Shown in pieces: positions 25,745 through 34,338 of a DNA stretch of 64,000 nucleotides. The notes under the pieces were generated by a model. That model saw only the letters and a program-made list of their open reading frames with translations, was not told the DNA's origin and did no database searches. Source of the stretch: Streptomyces sp. P9-A4 (GTDB lineage Bacteria > Actinomycetota > Actinomycetes > Streptomycetales > Streptomycetaceae); NCBI RefSeq assembly GCF_036634195.1, contig NZ_JAZIFY010000001.1, positions 806,001-870,000 of the forward strand, given 5' to 3'. How positions within the stretch are numbered: position 1 is the first letter of the stretch; the number at the start of each line of letters is the position of its first letter. The position numbers were made by a program, and so were the translations under genes.

Positions 25745-25754
25745 GGAGGCTCCA

Positions 25755-26432
25755 ATGACACCGCCGCACTCCGCGCCGCCGCCCCCGCCGTCCGCCGCGC
25801 CCCATGTGCACCATCCGCTGTTCGCCCGTTTCTACGCCCGGTTCAGCGTGTCCGCCGACACGAAGGGCGGTCTCGGCGAGCTCCGGGCGGAGCTGCTCGC
25901 GGGGCTCTCGGGCCGGGTGCTGGAGATCGGCGCCGGGAACGGGCTCAACTTCGCGCACTACCCCGAAGGCGTCACCGAGGTGGTGGCCGTCGAGCCGGAG
26001 GCCCGGCTGCGCCGGCTCGCCCAGGAGGCCGCGCGCACGGCCCCGGTCCCGGTGACCGTACTGCCGGACACGGCGGAGGCCCTGCCCCTGGAGGACGCCT
26101 CCTTCGACGCGGCGGTGGCCTCCCTCGTCCTGTGCACGGTACGGGACCTCCCGAGGTCCCTCGCGGAGCTGCACCGGGTGCTGCGCCCCGGCGGGGAACT
26201 GCGCTTCTTCGAGCACGGGATGGCCGACACGCCCGGCCTCGCGCGCGTACAGCGGGGTCTGGACCGGACGGTCTGGCCGCTGCTCTTCGGCGGCTGCCAC
26301 ACCGCCCGCGCGCCGCTGGTGGCGATCGAGGCGGCCGGGTTCACGCTGGGCCCGTACCGCTCCTTCGACATCCCGGAGAAGGGGCCCCGGCTGCCGTCCT
26401 CCCCGTGCGTGCTGGGCGTCGCGCGCCGGTAG
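25755..26432 (+). CDS. Class I SAM-dependent methyltransferase
   Basis: A 225-residue protein with a Pro-rich, disordered first 18 residues. The Rossmann motifs are VLEIGAGNGLNF (SAM loop, about residue 56), VVAVEPEARL, LEDASFDAAVASLVLCTV and LRPGGELRFFEHGMAD. The family includes UbiE-like and phospholipid methyltransferases; the substrate cannot be told from sequence. It follows the VOC gene by 10 bp. Confidence 0.87.
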   Translation: MTPPHSAPPPPPSAAPHVHHPLFARFYARFSVSADTKGGLGELRAELLAGLSGRVLEIGAGNGLNFAHYPEGVTEVVAVEPEARLRRLAQEAARTAPVPVTVLPDTAEALPLEDASFDAAVASLVLCTVRDLPRSLAELHRVLRPGGELRFFEHGMADTPGLARVQRGLDRTVWPLLFGGCHTARAPLVAIEAAGFTLGPYRSFDIPEKGPRLPSSPCVLGVARR

Positions 26433-26519
26433 TGGGGTGTTCCTGTCCCTCGGCGGGGGTGTGTCTCTCCCCTCGAAACTCCGTGGCGCGGGCCGTTCCC
26501 CGCCTGATGGGATCCGGCC

Positions 26520-26945
26520 ATGATCGATCTACGGATACGTGCTGCCACCCCCGACGACGCCGAGGCCGTCCTCACCTTCTGGCGGGAGTCCGCGAAGGGG
26601 ACGTCGATCTCGGACGACGTGCACGGGGTGACCCGGCTGATCGAGCGCGACCCCGAGGCGCTCCTGCTCGCGGTGGACGACGGCCTGATCGTGGGCTCCG
26701 TCATCGCGGGCTGGGACGGCTGGCGCGCCTCCCTCTACCGGCTGGCCGTGCTGCCCTCGCACCGTCGGCGCGGCATCTCGACCGCGCTCCTGAAGACGGC
26801 GGAGGAACGGTTCCTCGCCCTCGGCGGACGACGGGCCGATGCCATGGTCCTGGAGGCCAACGAGACCGGGCACCGCGTGTGGACGGCCGCCGGCTACGGC
26901 CGCGAGGACCGCTGGCGCCGCTGGGTGAAGCCGCTCACCGGCTGA
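26520..26945 (+). CDS. GNAT-family N-acetyltransferase
   Basis: A 141-residue single GNAT domain: IRAATPDDAEAVLTFW at the N-terminus, VDDGLIVGSVIAGWDGWRASLYRLAVLPSHRRRGISTALL containing the acetyl-CoA loop RRRGIS (about residue 83), and VLEANETGHRVWTAAGYGRE near the end. The acceptor is unknown. It is monocistronic. Confidence 0.85.
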   Translation: MIDLRIRAATPDDAEAVLTFWRESAKGTSISDDVHGVTRLIERDPEALLLAVDDGLIVGSVIAGWDGWRASLYRLAVLPSHRRRGISTALLKTAEERFLALGGRRADAMVLEANETGHRVWTAAGYGREDRWRRWVKPLTG

Positions 26946-27099
26946 GCCGCGACACCTGCGGCCCGTGGGTGATCACCACCGCGAGGCCGCCGGCCCGGGA
27001 GCGTAACCACCGCAGGGGGTGATCACGCTCCCCTTTTGCCGATCCTTTACCATGGTCTCTCCACACGCCCCGACGACCGAAAGGTGTGAGCGTCCGCCC

Positions 27100-27219
27100 A
27101 TGGGCGAGCCTCCCAGTAGTACGGATCCCCGTACCGGATCCGGAAGCACCGGCTCCGACAGCCGACACCGCGCGTTCCGCCTCCCCCTGACTGATCATGG
27201 GACGGAGGTGAACCGATGA
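27100..27219 (+). CDS. Possible 39-residue upstream ORF coupled to the CBS membrane protein gene
   Basis: A short frame from ATG 27100 ends in TGA overlapping the ATG of the next gene (ATGA at 27216), which would couple translation. The peptide is Ser/Thr/Arg-rich (GEPPSSTDPRTGSGSTGSD), with no recognisable motif. There is no good ribosome binding site before 27100, and an earlier in-frame start at 27019 exists. It could be a leader ORF or chance. Confidence 0.3.
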   Translation: MGEPPSSTDPRTGSGSTGSDSRHRAFRLPLTDHGTEVNR

Positions 27220-28562
27220 CCGAAGTGCTTCTGCTCCTCCTGGCGCTCCTGCTCTCCGTGGCGTGCGGCGCCTTCGTCGCGGCCGAGTTCTCGCTGACCA
27301 CGGTCGAGCGCGGCGAGCTCGAAGCCGCCGCCGAGCGCGGCGAGCGCGGCGCGGCCGGGGCCCTCAAGGCCGTCAGGTCGCTCACCTTCCAGCTCTCCGG
27401 CGCCCAGTTGGGCATCACCGTCACCAACCTGGTGGTCGGCATGCTCTCCGAGCCGTCGATCTCCAAGCTGATCCGCGGCCCGCTCGAAGACCTCGGGTTC
27501 TCCGAATCCGTGGCCTCCTCGGTGGCGCTGGTCCTGGGCACCGCCCTGTCGACCGTCGTCCTGATGGTCGTCGGCGAGCTGGTCCCGAAGAACTGGGCGA
27601 TCTCCTCGCCCCTCGCGGTCGCGAAGGTCGTCGCCACCCCGCAGCGGGTGTTCACCGCCGCTTTCAAGCCGCTGATCAGCCATCTCAACAACACCGCCAA
27701 CCGGATCCTGCGCCGCCTCGGCATGGAGCCGACCGAGGAGCTGGCCTCCGCCCGCTCCCCGCAGGAGCTGGTGGCGCTCGCCCGGCACTCCGCCAAGGAG
27801 GGCGCCCTCGAGGCGGACACGGCCGAGCTGTTCGTCCGTACCCTCAACCTGGCCGCGCTGACCGCCGAGAACGTGATGACGCCCCGCGTCCAGGTCACCG
27901 CCCTCGAGGTGCAGGCCACCGCCGAGGACGTCGCCAACGCGACCCGGGCGACCGGCCTGTCCCGCTTCCCCGTCTACCGCGGCAGCCTCGACTCGGTCGT
28001 GGGCATCGCGCACATCAAGGACGTGCTCGCCATACCGGCCGCGGAGCGCCCGCACCGCCGGATCGGGGAGCTGCTGCGCGAGCCGCTGCTCGTCCCCGAG
28101 ACCCTCACCGTGGACCGCCTCCTGGACCGGCTGTCCGGGAAGCAGACGATGGCCGTGGTCATCGACGAGTACGGCGGCACGGCCGGGGTCGCGACCCTGG
28201 AGGACATCGTCGAGGAGGTCGTGGGCGAGGTCCGCGACGAGCACGACCCGCACGAGACGCCGGATCTGGCGCGGGCGGGCGAGGACGCGGACGGCCGTGA
28301 GCTGTGGTCCGCCGACGGCGCCGCCCGTACCGACCAGCTGGGCGCGATCGGGCTGCGCGTCCCGGACGGCCCGTACGAGACGCTCGCCGGTGTCCTCGCC
28401 CATGAGCTGGGCCGCATCCCGTCCGTCGGCGACAGCGTGGAGCTCGCCGGCTGGCGGCTCGACGTCGTCGACTCCTCGGGCCGGCGCGCGGCGCGCGTGC
28501 TGCTGCACGCCCCCGCGCACGACACCGAGAACGAGAACGAGACCGGGGAGGCCGGCCGATGA
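27216..28562 (+). CDS. Hemolysin/CorC-type CBS-domain membrane protein (first of a pair)
   Basis: A 448-residue protein of the CNNM/CorC family, implicated in Mg2+ or Co2+ export. The N-terminal DUF21 domain has three or four helices (residues 1-190, including FVAAEFSLTTVERGELE and GELVPKNWAIS). Two CBS repeats span about residues 210-330 (VMTPRVQVTALEV, GLSRFPVYRG, VVIDEYGGTAGVATLEDIVEEVVGEV), and a C-terminal CorC_HlyC domain follows. The stop overlaps the next start (ATGA). The two genes are diverged paralogues and probably form a hetero-oligomer. Confidence 0.92.
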   Translation: MTEVLLLLLALLLSVACGAFVAAEFSLTTVERGELEAAAERGERGAAGALKAVRSLTFQLSGAQLGITVTNLVVGMLSEPSISKLIRGPLEDLGFSESVASSVALVLGTALSTVVLMVVGELVPKNWAISSPLAVAKVVATPQRVFTAAFKPLISHLNNTANRILRRLGMEPTEELASARSPQELVALARHSAKEGALEADTAELFVRTLNLAALTAENVMTPRVQVTALEVQATAEDVANATRATGLSRFPVYRGSLDSVVGIAHIKDVLAIPAAERPHRRIGELLREPLLVPETLTVDRLLDRLSGKQTMAVVIDEYGGTAGVATLEDIVEEVVGEVRDEHDPHETPDLARAGEDADGRELWSADGAARTDQLGAIGLRVPDGPYETLAGVLAHELGRIPSVGDSVELAGWRLDVVDSSGRRAARVLLHAPAHDTENENETGEAGR

Positions 28563-29578
28563 TCGTCGTCCAGCTGTTGATCGGCTTCCTCACCCTGGTC
28601 GTCAACGCCTTCTTCGTCGGCGCCGAGTTCGCCCTGATCTCGGTCCGCCGCAGCCAGATCGAACCGCTGGCCGAGGCCGGGAACCGGCGGGCACGCAGCG
28701 TCATCTGGGGCCTGGAGCACGTGTCCGCGCTGCTCGCGGCGGCCCAGCTCGGCATCACGCTCTGCACCCTGGTGCTCGGCATCGTCGCCGAGCCGGCCAT
28801 CGCGCACCTGCTCGAACCGGTCTTCGACGCGATCGGCGTGCCGGAGGGCCTGGTCCACCCGATCTCGTTCGTGATCGCGCTGAGCGTGGCCACGTACCTG
28901 CACATGCTGCTCGGCGAGATGGTCCCGAAGAACATCGCGCTGGCCGAGCCCTCGCGCACCGCGCTGCTCCTCGGCCCGCCGCTGGTGACGCTCGCGCGGG
29001 CGCTGCGGCCGGTGATCTTCGCGATCAACGCCTGCGCGAACGCGCTGCTCAGGCTGTTGCGGGTGGAGGTCAAGGACGAGGTCGCGGCGACCTTCTCGGA
29101 CGACGAGCTGGCCCGGATGGTCACGGACGCCGGTGACGCCGGACTCCTCGACGACCGGGCCGCCGAGCGGCTGCACGACGCCCTGGAACTGGGCCGGCGC
29201 CCGGTCCAGGACGTCGTGATGCCGGCGGAGAAGGTGGTGTACGCGGAGGTCGGCACGACTCCCGAGGAGCTGGAGGTGCTGTCGGCGCGGACGGGCTTCT
29301 CGCGTTTCCCCGTCGTCGACGCCGACCACCGCATCCTGGGCTATCTGCACGTCAAGGACGCCCTGGACGTCTCGCCGCGCGATCTGCCGTTCCCGGTGTC
29401 CGCGCTGCGGCCGATCGCCCGGGTCCGGGCGGTCACCCCGCTCGACGACGTCCTGACGGCGATGCGCCGCAGCCGGACCCATCTGGCGGCCGTCCTCGAC
29501 GAGGACGGCAAGCCGGCCGGGCTCGTCACGATGGAGGACGTGCTGCGGGAACTGGTGGGCCGCCCGGCGGCCCCGTAA
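28559..29578 (+). CDS. Hemolysin/CorC-type CBS-domain membrane protein (second of a pair)
   Basis: A 339-residue paralogue of the preceding protein. It has the DUF21 membrane domain (FFVGAEFALISVRRSQIE, HMLLGEMVPKNIALAEP) and the CBS pair (VVMPAEKVVYAEV, GFSRFPVVDADHRILGYLHVKDAL, LAAVLDEDGKPAGLVTMEDVLRELVG). It stops right after the CBS pair and lacks the CorC_HlyC domain of its partner. The 4-bp overlap means coupled translation. A perfect hairpin terminator follows. Confidence 0.92.
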   Translation: MIVVQLLIGFLTLVVNAFFVGAEFALISVRRSQIEPLAEAGNRRARSVIWGLEHVSALLAAAQLGITLCTLVLGIVAEPAIAHLLEPVFDAIGVPEGLVHPISFVIALSVATYLHMLLGEMVPKNIALAEPSRTALLLGPPLVTLARALRPVIFAINACANALLRLLRVEVKDEVAATFSDDELARMVTDAGDAGLLDDRAAERLHDALELGRRPVQDVVMPAEKVVYAEVGTTPEELEVLSARTGFSRFPVVDADHRILGYLHVKDALDVSPRDLPFPVSALRPIARVRAVTPLDDVLTAMRRSRTHLAAVLDEDGKPAGLVTMEDVLRELVGRPAAP

Positions 29579-29598
29579 CCACACCGCGTCACACACAC

Positions 29599-29630
29599 GA
29601 GGGGCCCCGGAATGTCTTCCGGGGCCCCTC
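29599..29630. terminator. Bidirectional hairpin terminator
   Basis: GAGGGGCCCCGGA (29599-29611) and its exact inverse (29618-29630) form a 13-bp stem with a 6-nt loop. It lies between the CBS pair and the convergent gene ending at 29641. Confidence 0.85.
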
Positions 29631-29640
29631 GGCCGTGCGT

Positions 29641-30765
29641 TCAGAGCGCGGTGGCGGCCAGCCAGGCGTCGAGCAGCTCCAGGTCCCCCGAGCGGTCGAA
29701 GCGGGGGTCGTCGGCGGCGTATCTGCGGTGCAGGAGGAGCAGCAGGTCCCCCGTACCGCCTTCGACGTGTACGGCGGGCACGCCCGGGTCGGTCCGCCGG
29801 CCGCGCGTCCAGGTGAAGCCGCCCCCGCCGAGGGTGAGCGTCCAGACCGTGTCCGCGTCGCGGGCCGCGAGGCGGATGACCGCGCCGTCGTGGTCGAGCT
29901 GGGCGAGGGGCTCGGCGGTCCACGGGATGTACGGCAGGTCGGCGAGGAGGAGGTCGACGGCGTCGGCGGCCGTACGGGGGTCGAGGGGGCCCGGCTCCCC
30001 GCCGAGCGCGATCTCGGCGTCGGCGAGGTGCACGAGCGACTCGCGGAGCAGCCGCCGGGGGTAGGAGCGCACGCGCGGGTCGGCGCCGGGGGACCAGACC
30101 GGCCCGTCCGGGTCGGCGGCGCGCAGGGTCGCGGCGAAGGACCCGGCCCCGGCGATCAGCCAGTCGGGGTACGCGGTGGGCTCCGCCGGCAGGTCGAGCG
30201 GCACGTCCTCGGGCCGTACGCGCACGGTGGCGCGGGTCCACACCAGGTGCTCGGCCCAGCGGTGCCCGGCTCCGAGGTGCCGGGTGAGGTCCGCGAGCGT
30301 CCAGCCGGGGCAGGTGGGCACGGGGGTGGCGGGGTCGGCGCCCCGGACGACGGCGGCGAAGCGCAGGGCGTGGGCGGCCACGGCGTCGCAGGCGGCGGTG
30401 TGGGGGTCGAGGGGGGCGAGGTCGGACGTGCCCGGGGCGGCGGCACGGGGGTCGGTCCCGGGAGCGACGCGGGTGGCGTCGTCCGGGTCGACCGGCTCCA
30501 GGAGGCCGAAGCTCTCGGAGAGTCCGAGCAGCTCGTCCCGGCCCGGGCCCTCCGGCCGTCGCAGCGCCACCGTGCGGAACAGTGCGTCGAGGGCGCGCCG
30601 CTCGGCCGCCGGGAGTCCGGCGAGCGTGTGGCCGGTGCCTTTCAGCCACTTCACCGCGGTGTCGGGGTCGAGGACCTCGTCGTCGCAGGTCGCCACCGCC
30701 GTCACCAGCTCGGCCAGTGCCTCGGTCAGCGCCTCGGCCAGTGCGCCGGTCAGCGCGTCGCTCAT
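29641..30765 (-). CDS. Maleylpyruvate isomerase-like (mycothiol-type) protein with N-terminal fusion
   Basis: A 374-residue protein in two parts. Residues about 125-374 are the TIGR03083-type maleylpyruvate isomerase/DinB-like fold used by mycothiol-dependent enzymes: HALRFAAVVRGADPATPVPTCPGWTLADLTRHLGAGHRWAEHLV, with the His positions of the metal site, then RESLVHLADAEIALG. Residues 1-85 (LVTAVATCDDEVLDPDTAVKWLKGTGHTLAGLPAAERRAL) resemble a small helical protein that is usually separate. A Pro/Asp linker joins them. ATG 30765 follows GGGAGGGGAGAC. The substrate is unknown. Confidence 0.78.
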   Translation of the reverse strand: MSDALTGALAEALTEALAELVTAVATCDDEVLDPDTAVKWLKGTGHTLAGLPAAERRALDALFRTVALRRPEGPGRDELLGLSESFGLLEPVDPDDATRVAPGTDPRAAAPGTSDLAPLDPHTAACDAVAAHALRFAAVVRGADPATPVPTCPGWTLADLTRHLGAGHRWAEHLVWTRATVRVRPEDVPLDLPAEPTAYPDWLIAGAGSFAATLRAADPDGPVWSPGADPRVRSYPRRLLRESLVHLADAEIALGGEPGPLDPRTAADAVDLLLADLPYIPWTAEPLAQLDHDGAVIRLAARDADTVWTLTLGGGGFTWTRGRRTDPGVPAVHVEGGTGDLLLLLHRRYAADDPRFDRSGDLELLDAWLAATAL

Positions 30766-30803
30766 CGGGTCTCCCCTCCCGGGTCCTCCACGGCGCCCCG
30801 CGC

Positions 30804-30817
30804 ATACCGCGCGGTAT
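30804..30817. promoter_or_regulatory. 14-bp palindrome overlapping a -10 box
   Basis: ATACCGCGCGGTAT is a perfect palindrome between the divergent genes starting at 30765 and 30830. It overlaps TATGAT (30815-30820), a good -10 for the SGNH hydrolase gene. This is the geometry of a repressor operator. Confidence 0.55.
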
Positions 30818-30829
30818 GATCGCTCCGCC

Positions 30830-31612
30830 ATGGAGATCAATGCCACGTACAACAGTCTCGTCGCCGTCGGCGACAGCTTCACCGAGGGTATGTCGGACCT
30901 GAAGCCCGACGGTTCCTACCGCGGCTGGGCGGACGTCCTCGCGGGCCGTCTCGCCACCCGCGCGCCCGGCTTCCGGTACGCGAACCTCGCGGTGCGGGGC
31001 AAGCTCATCGGGCAGATCGTCGAGGAGCAAGTCGACCTGGCCGCAGGCATGAAGGCCGATGTGGTGACCCTGGTCGGCGGCCTGAACGACACCCTCCGCC
31101 CCAAGGTCGACATGGTGCGGGTGCGGGACCTCCTCACCGAGGCAGTGGAACGCCTCACACCGGCCTGCGGGCAGCTGGTCCTGATGCGCAGCCCCGGCCG
31201 GAACGGGCCCGTCATGGAGCGTTTCCGCCCCCGGATGGAGGAGCTCTTCACCCATGTCGACGAGCTGGCCGCCCGGCACGGGGCCCTGGTCGTGGACCTC
31301 TACGGGGCCCCTTCGCTCGGGGACCCGCGGATGTGGGACGTGGACCGGCTCCATCTGACCGCCGACGGGCACCGGCGGGTCGCCGAGGCGGTGTGGCAGG
31401 CGCTCGGCCTCGCTCCCGAGGAGGACTGGCGGACGCCGCTGCCCCCGTCGGCGCAGCCGGGCTGGGCGAGCCGGCGGGTCGCCGACGCCCGGTTCGCCCG
31501 GGAGCACCTGGGGCCGTGGATCGGCCGGCGGCTGACGGGCCGATCGTCCGGGGACGGCCGGGCGCCGAAGCGCCCCGAGCTGCTGCCGTACGAGCCTCCG
31601 GCCGTCCCGTAG
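30830..31612 (+). CDS. SGNH/GDSL-family hydrolase
   Basis: A 260-residue cytoplasmic esterase or lipase-like protein. Block I is VAVGDSFTEGMSD (nucleophile Ser about residue 16), block III is LVGGLNDTLRP (Gly and Asn of the oxyanion hole), and block V is WDVDRLHLTADGHRRVAEAV (Asp-x2-His). There is no signal peptide. The last 60 residues are Pro/Arg-rich and diverge from the family. The ATG at 30830 is close to the -10 box, so the leader is very short. Confidence 0.9.
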   Translation: MEINATYNSLVAVGDSFTEGMSDLKPDGSYRGWADVLAGRLATRAPGFRYANLAVRGKLIGQIVEEQVDLAAGMKADVVTLVGGLNDTLRPKVDMVRVRDLLTEAVERLTPACGQLVLMRSPGRNGPVMERFRPRMEELFTHVDELAARHGALVVDLYGAPSLGDPRMWDVDRLHLTADGHRRVAEAVWQALGLAPEEDWRTPLPPSAQPGWASRRVADARFAREHLGPWIGRRLTGRSSGDGRAPKRPELLPYEPPAVP

Positions 31613-31694
31613 GTGCCGCCCGGGGCCGTGCGTGACCTGCGTCTCGTAGCAAGCTCCACATCGGACCGTGGCGCTGGCCTGCAGAAACCGCCAG

Positions 31695-31711
31695 TAGAAT
31701 CTCTCCACGTG
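31695..31711 (+). promoter_or_regulatory. -10 box of a probable leaderless purB promoter
   Basis: TAGAAT (31695-31700) lies 9 bp before the GTG start of purB (31709) and no ribosome binding site is present. Transcription would start on or next to the start codon. The -35 is not clear. Confidence 0.5.
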
Positions 31712-33151
31712 ACTGCTGCCACTGCGAAGCCCCGCATCCCCAACGTTCTGGCCGGCCGCTACGCCTCCGCGGAGCTCGCCGTCCTCTGGTCCCCCGAGCA
31801 GAAGGTGAAGCTGGAGCGTCAGCTCTGGCTCGCCGTGCTGCGTGCGCAGAAGGACCTCGGGATCGAGGTTCCGGAGGCCGCGCTCGCCGACTACGAGCGC
31901 GTGCTCGACCAGGTCGACCTCGGTTCCATCGCCGAGCGCGAGAAGGTCACCCGGCACGACGTGAAGGCCCGGATCGAGGAGTTCAACGCCCTCGCCGGCC
32001 ACGAGCACGTCCACAAGGGCATGACCTCGCGCGACCTCACCGAGAACGTCGAGCAGCTGCAGATCCGGCTCTCCCTGGAGCTGATGCGGGACCGTACGGT
32101 CGCCGTCCTCGGCCGCCTCGGCAAGCTCTCCGCCGAGTACGCGGAGCTGGTCATGGCGGGCCGCTCGCACAACGTCGCCGCCCAGGCGACCACCCTCGGC
32201 AAGCGTTTCGCGACGGCGGCGGACGAGCTGCTCGTGGCGTACGCACGCCTGGAGGAGCTGCTCGGCCGTTACCCGCTGCGCGGCATCAAGGGCCCGGTCG
32301 GCACCGCCCAGGACATGCTGGACCTGCTCGGCGGCGACGCCGGCAAGCTCGCCGACCTGGAGCAGCGGATCGCCGGTCACCTCGGCTTCGCACACGCCTT
32401 CACCTCGGTCGGCCAGGTCTACCCGCGCTCGCTCGACTACGACGTGGTCACCTCGCTGGTGCAGCTGGCCGCCGCCCCGTCGTCGATCGCCAAGACGATC
32501 CGCCTGATGGCGGGCCACGAGCTGGTCACCGAGGGCTTCAAGCCCGGCCAGGTCGGTTCCTCGGCGATGCCGCACAAGATGAACACCCGCTCCTGCGAGC
32601 GCGTCAACGGCCTGATGGTCATCCTGCGCGGCTACGCGTCGATGACCGGCGAGCTGGCCGGCGACCAGTGGAACGAGGGCGACGTGTCCTGCTCCGTGGT
32701 CCGCCGGGTCGCGCTGCCCGACGCGTTCTTCGCGCTGGACGGCCTCCTGGAGACCTTCCTGACCGTGCTCGACGAGTTCGGCGCCTTCCCGGCCGTCGTC
32801 GCCCGCGAGCTCGACCGCTACCTGCCCTTCCTGGCGACCACCAAGGTCCTCATGGGCGCGGTGCGCGCGGGCGTCGGCCGCGAGGTCGCCCACGAGGCGA
32901 TCAAGGAGAACGCTGTCGCCTCCGCCCTCGCGATGCGCGAGCAGGGTGCCGAGCGCAACGAACTGCTCGACAAGCTGGCCGCCGACGAGCGCATCCCGCT
33001 GGACCGGGCGCAGCTCGACGAGCTGATGGCGGACAAGCTGTCCTTCACCGGTGCCGCCGCCGACCAGGTCGCGTCCGTGGTCGCGCGCGTCGAGGACATC
33101 CTCAAGCAGCACCCGGAGGCCGCCGCGTACGCCCCCGGCGCGATCCTCTGA
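31709..33151 (+). CDS. purB: Adenylosuccinate lyase
   Basis: Releases fumarate from SAICAR and from adenylosuccinate in purine synthesis. The 480-residue protein has VTRHDVKARIEEFNALAG, HKGMTSRDLTENVEQLQI, AGRSHNVAAQATTLGKRFA with the catalytic His, GIKGPVGTAQDML, and the flexible signature loop GSSAMPHKMNTRSCERVNGL (about residues 285-304), which carries the catalytic Ser. The GTG at 31709 gives the N-terminus expected in Streptomyces. It is followed directly by mug. Confidence 0.96.
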   Translation: MTAATAKPRIPNVLAGRYASAELAVLWSPEQKVKLERQLWLAVLRAQKDLGIEVPEAALADYERVLDQVDLGSIAEREKVTRHDVKARIEEFNALAGHEHVHKGMTSRDLTENVEQLQIRLSLELMRDRTVAVLGRLGKLSAEYAELVMAGRSHNVAAQATTLGKRFATAADELLVAYARLEELLGRYPLRGIKGPVGTAQDMLDLLGGDAGKLADLEQRIAGHLGFAHAFTSVGQVYPRSLDYDVVTSLVQLAAAPSSIAKTIRLMAGHELVTEGFKPGQVGSSAMPHKMNTRSCERVNGLMVILRGYASMTGELAGDQWNEGDVSCSVVRRVALPDAFFALDGLLETFLTVLDEFGAFPAVVARELDRYLPFLATTKVLMGAVRAGVGREVAHEAIKENAVASALAMREQGAERNELLDKLAADERIPLDRAQLDELMADKLSFTGAAADQVASVVARVEDILKQHPEAAAYAPGAIL

Positions 33152-33705
33152 CCGGGACCCCCCGGTTCACCAAGGAGCAGCTGGAGGCCGCCCGCGACCG
33201 CGTCGTTCCCGACGTGGCCGCGGGCGGCCTTTCCGTGTTGTTCTGCGGGATCAACCCGGGTCTGATGACGGCGGCGACGGGCCGGCACTTCGCCCGCCCC
33301 GGCAACCGCTTCTGGCCGGTGCTCCACCTGTCCGGGTTCACCCCGAGGCGGCTGCGGCCCGACGAGCAGGAGGAACTCCTGTCGTACGGCCTCGGGATCA
33401 CGAACGTGGTGGCGCGGGCGACCGCGCGGGCCGACGAGCTGACCCGCGAGGAGTACCGCGAGGGCGGGCGGATCCTGACCGGGAAGGTGGAGCGGCTGGC
33501 GCCGCGCTGGCTCGCGGTCGTCGGGGTCACGGCGTACCGCACGGCCTTCGACGAGCCGAAGGCCGTCATCGGGCCGCAGCGGAGGACGATCGGAACCACC
33601 CGGGTCTGGGCGCTGCCCAATCCGAGCGGTCTCAACGCGCACTGGACGGCGGCGACGATGGCCGAGGAGTACGCCCGCCTCCGGGAGGCCGCGCAGAGCG
33701 CCTGA
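33148..33705 (+). CDS. mug: G/U mismatch-specific DNA glycosylase, non-canonical start
   Basis: Removes uracil and related bases opposite G. About 185 residues. The catalytic loop is FCGINPGLMTAATGRHFARPGNRFWPVLH, with the Asn of GINPG acting as in Mug, and the second motif is PNPSGLNAHW. The frame has no ATG, GTG or TTG before the conserved TKEQLEAARDRVVPDVAAG start. The only in-frame options are CTG 33148, whose last two bases overlap the purB stop (CTGA), a CTG further in, or GTG 33214, which would cut conserved residues. I use CTG 33148; a coupled non-standard start or a point loss of ATG are the options. Confidence 0.85.
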   Translation: MTGTPRFTKEQLEAARDRVVPDVAAGGLSVLFCGINPGLMTAATGRHFARPGNRFWPVLHLSGFTPRRLRPDEQEELLSYGLGITNVVARATARADELTREEYREGGRILTGKVERLAPRWLAVVGVTAYRTAFDEPKAVIGPQRRTIGTTRVWALPNPSGLNAHWTAATMAEEYARLREAAQSA

Positions 33706-33778
33706 CCGGGCCGCCTGACCGGGTTGTCCGACCGGGCCGTCGGGCTCGGACGGCCGGCCAGGCCCCCGCCGGGATGTC

Positions 33779-34186
33779 TCAGGGCAGGTCGACGGTGGTC
33801 ACCACGGCGAGGAGCTGGAACGGCAGTTCCTTGTCCCACTGGGAGACGCCGAGGCCGATCCAGGCCCCGTCGACCCGCCACAGGACCAGGTCCGGGGTGT
33901 GGCAGCTGAGCGTGGACCAGGGTTCGGGTATCCGCTCCCCCTCCATACCCCGCTCCAGGACCGGGCCGAGGAGGAGTTCCCGGGGCTCTCCCCAACGCGC
34001 GGCGAGGAGGACGGCGAGGCCGTCGCGTTCCGCTTGGTACTGGTCCTCGGCGATCTCCCGGCCCGTGCCGTCGTCCTCCCAGAAGTCCTCGCTGGTCGCG
34101 AGTTCCGCCAGGTGGAACCCCGGACCGCCGTCGAATCCGCGCGCCCGGAGCGAGTCGATCGCCGTGAGATGGTCTGCCGTGGTCAT
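33779..34186 (-). CDS. Hypothetical protein, about 135 residues
   Basis: Starts at ATG 34186 (MTTADHLTAIDSLRARGFDG). It is acidic and soluble-looking, with WGEPRELLLGPVLERGMEGERIPEPW and SCHTPDLVLWRVDGAWIGLGVSQWDKELPFQLLAV. Codon bias and the Trp-rich core argue for a real protein. I do not recognise a family. It converges on mug and is divergent from the ROK gene across about 150 bp. Confidence 0.65.
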   Translation of the reverse strand: MTTADHLTAIDSLRARGFDGGPGFHLAELATSEDFWEDDGTGREIAEDQYQAERDGLAVLLAARWGEPRELLLGPVLERGMEGERIPEPWSTLSCHTPDLVLWRVDGAWIGLGVSQWDKELPFQLLAVVTTVDLP

Positions 34187-34338
34187 GGACCCAGTAAAGC
34201 GTCCACCACTGACAGTTGGCGCCGCGTCAGGTGCGGCGGGCGGTCCCGGGTCCGGTGCGGGCCGGGGGCGGCACTCGCCGCGACCGGGCCCATTGAGTAC
34301 CATCCGCCGGAGAGGTGCACGAGCTGGGAGGACACACT

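Noticed and set aside
27974..33112. 1712-codon open frame on the minus strand
   Set aside because: It runs antisense to two CBS genes, the hydrolase and purB. Its composition (Gly/Arg/Pro/Asp-rich, no domains) is that of a GC-rich shadow frame.
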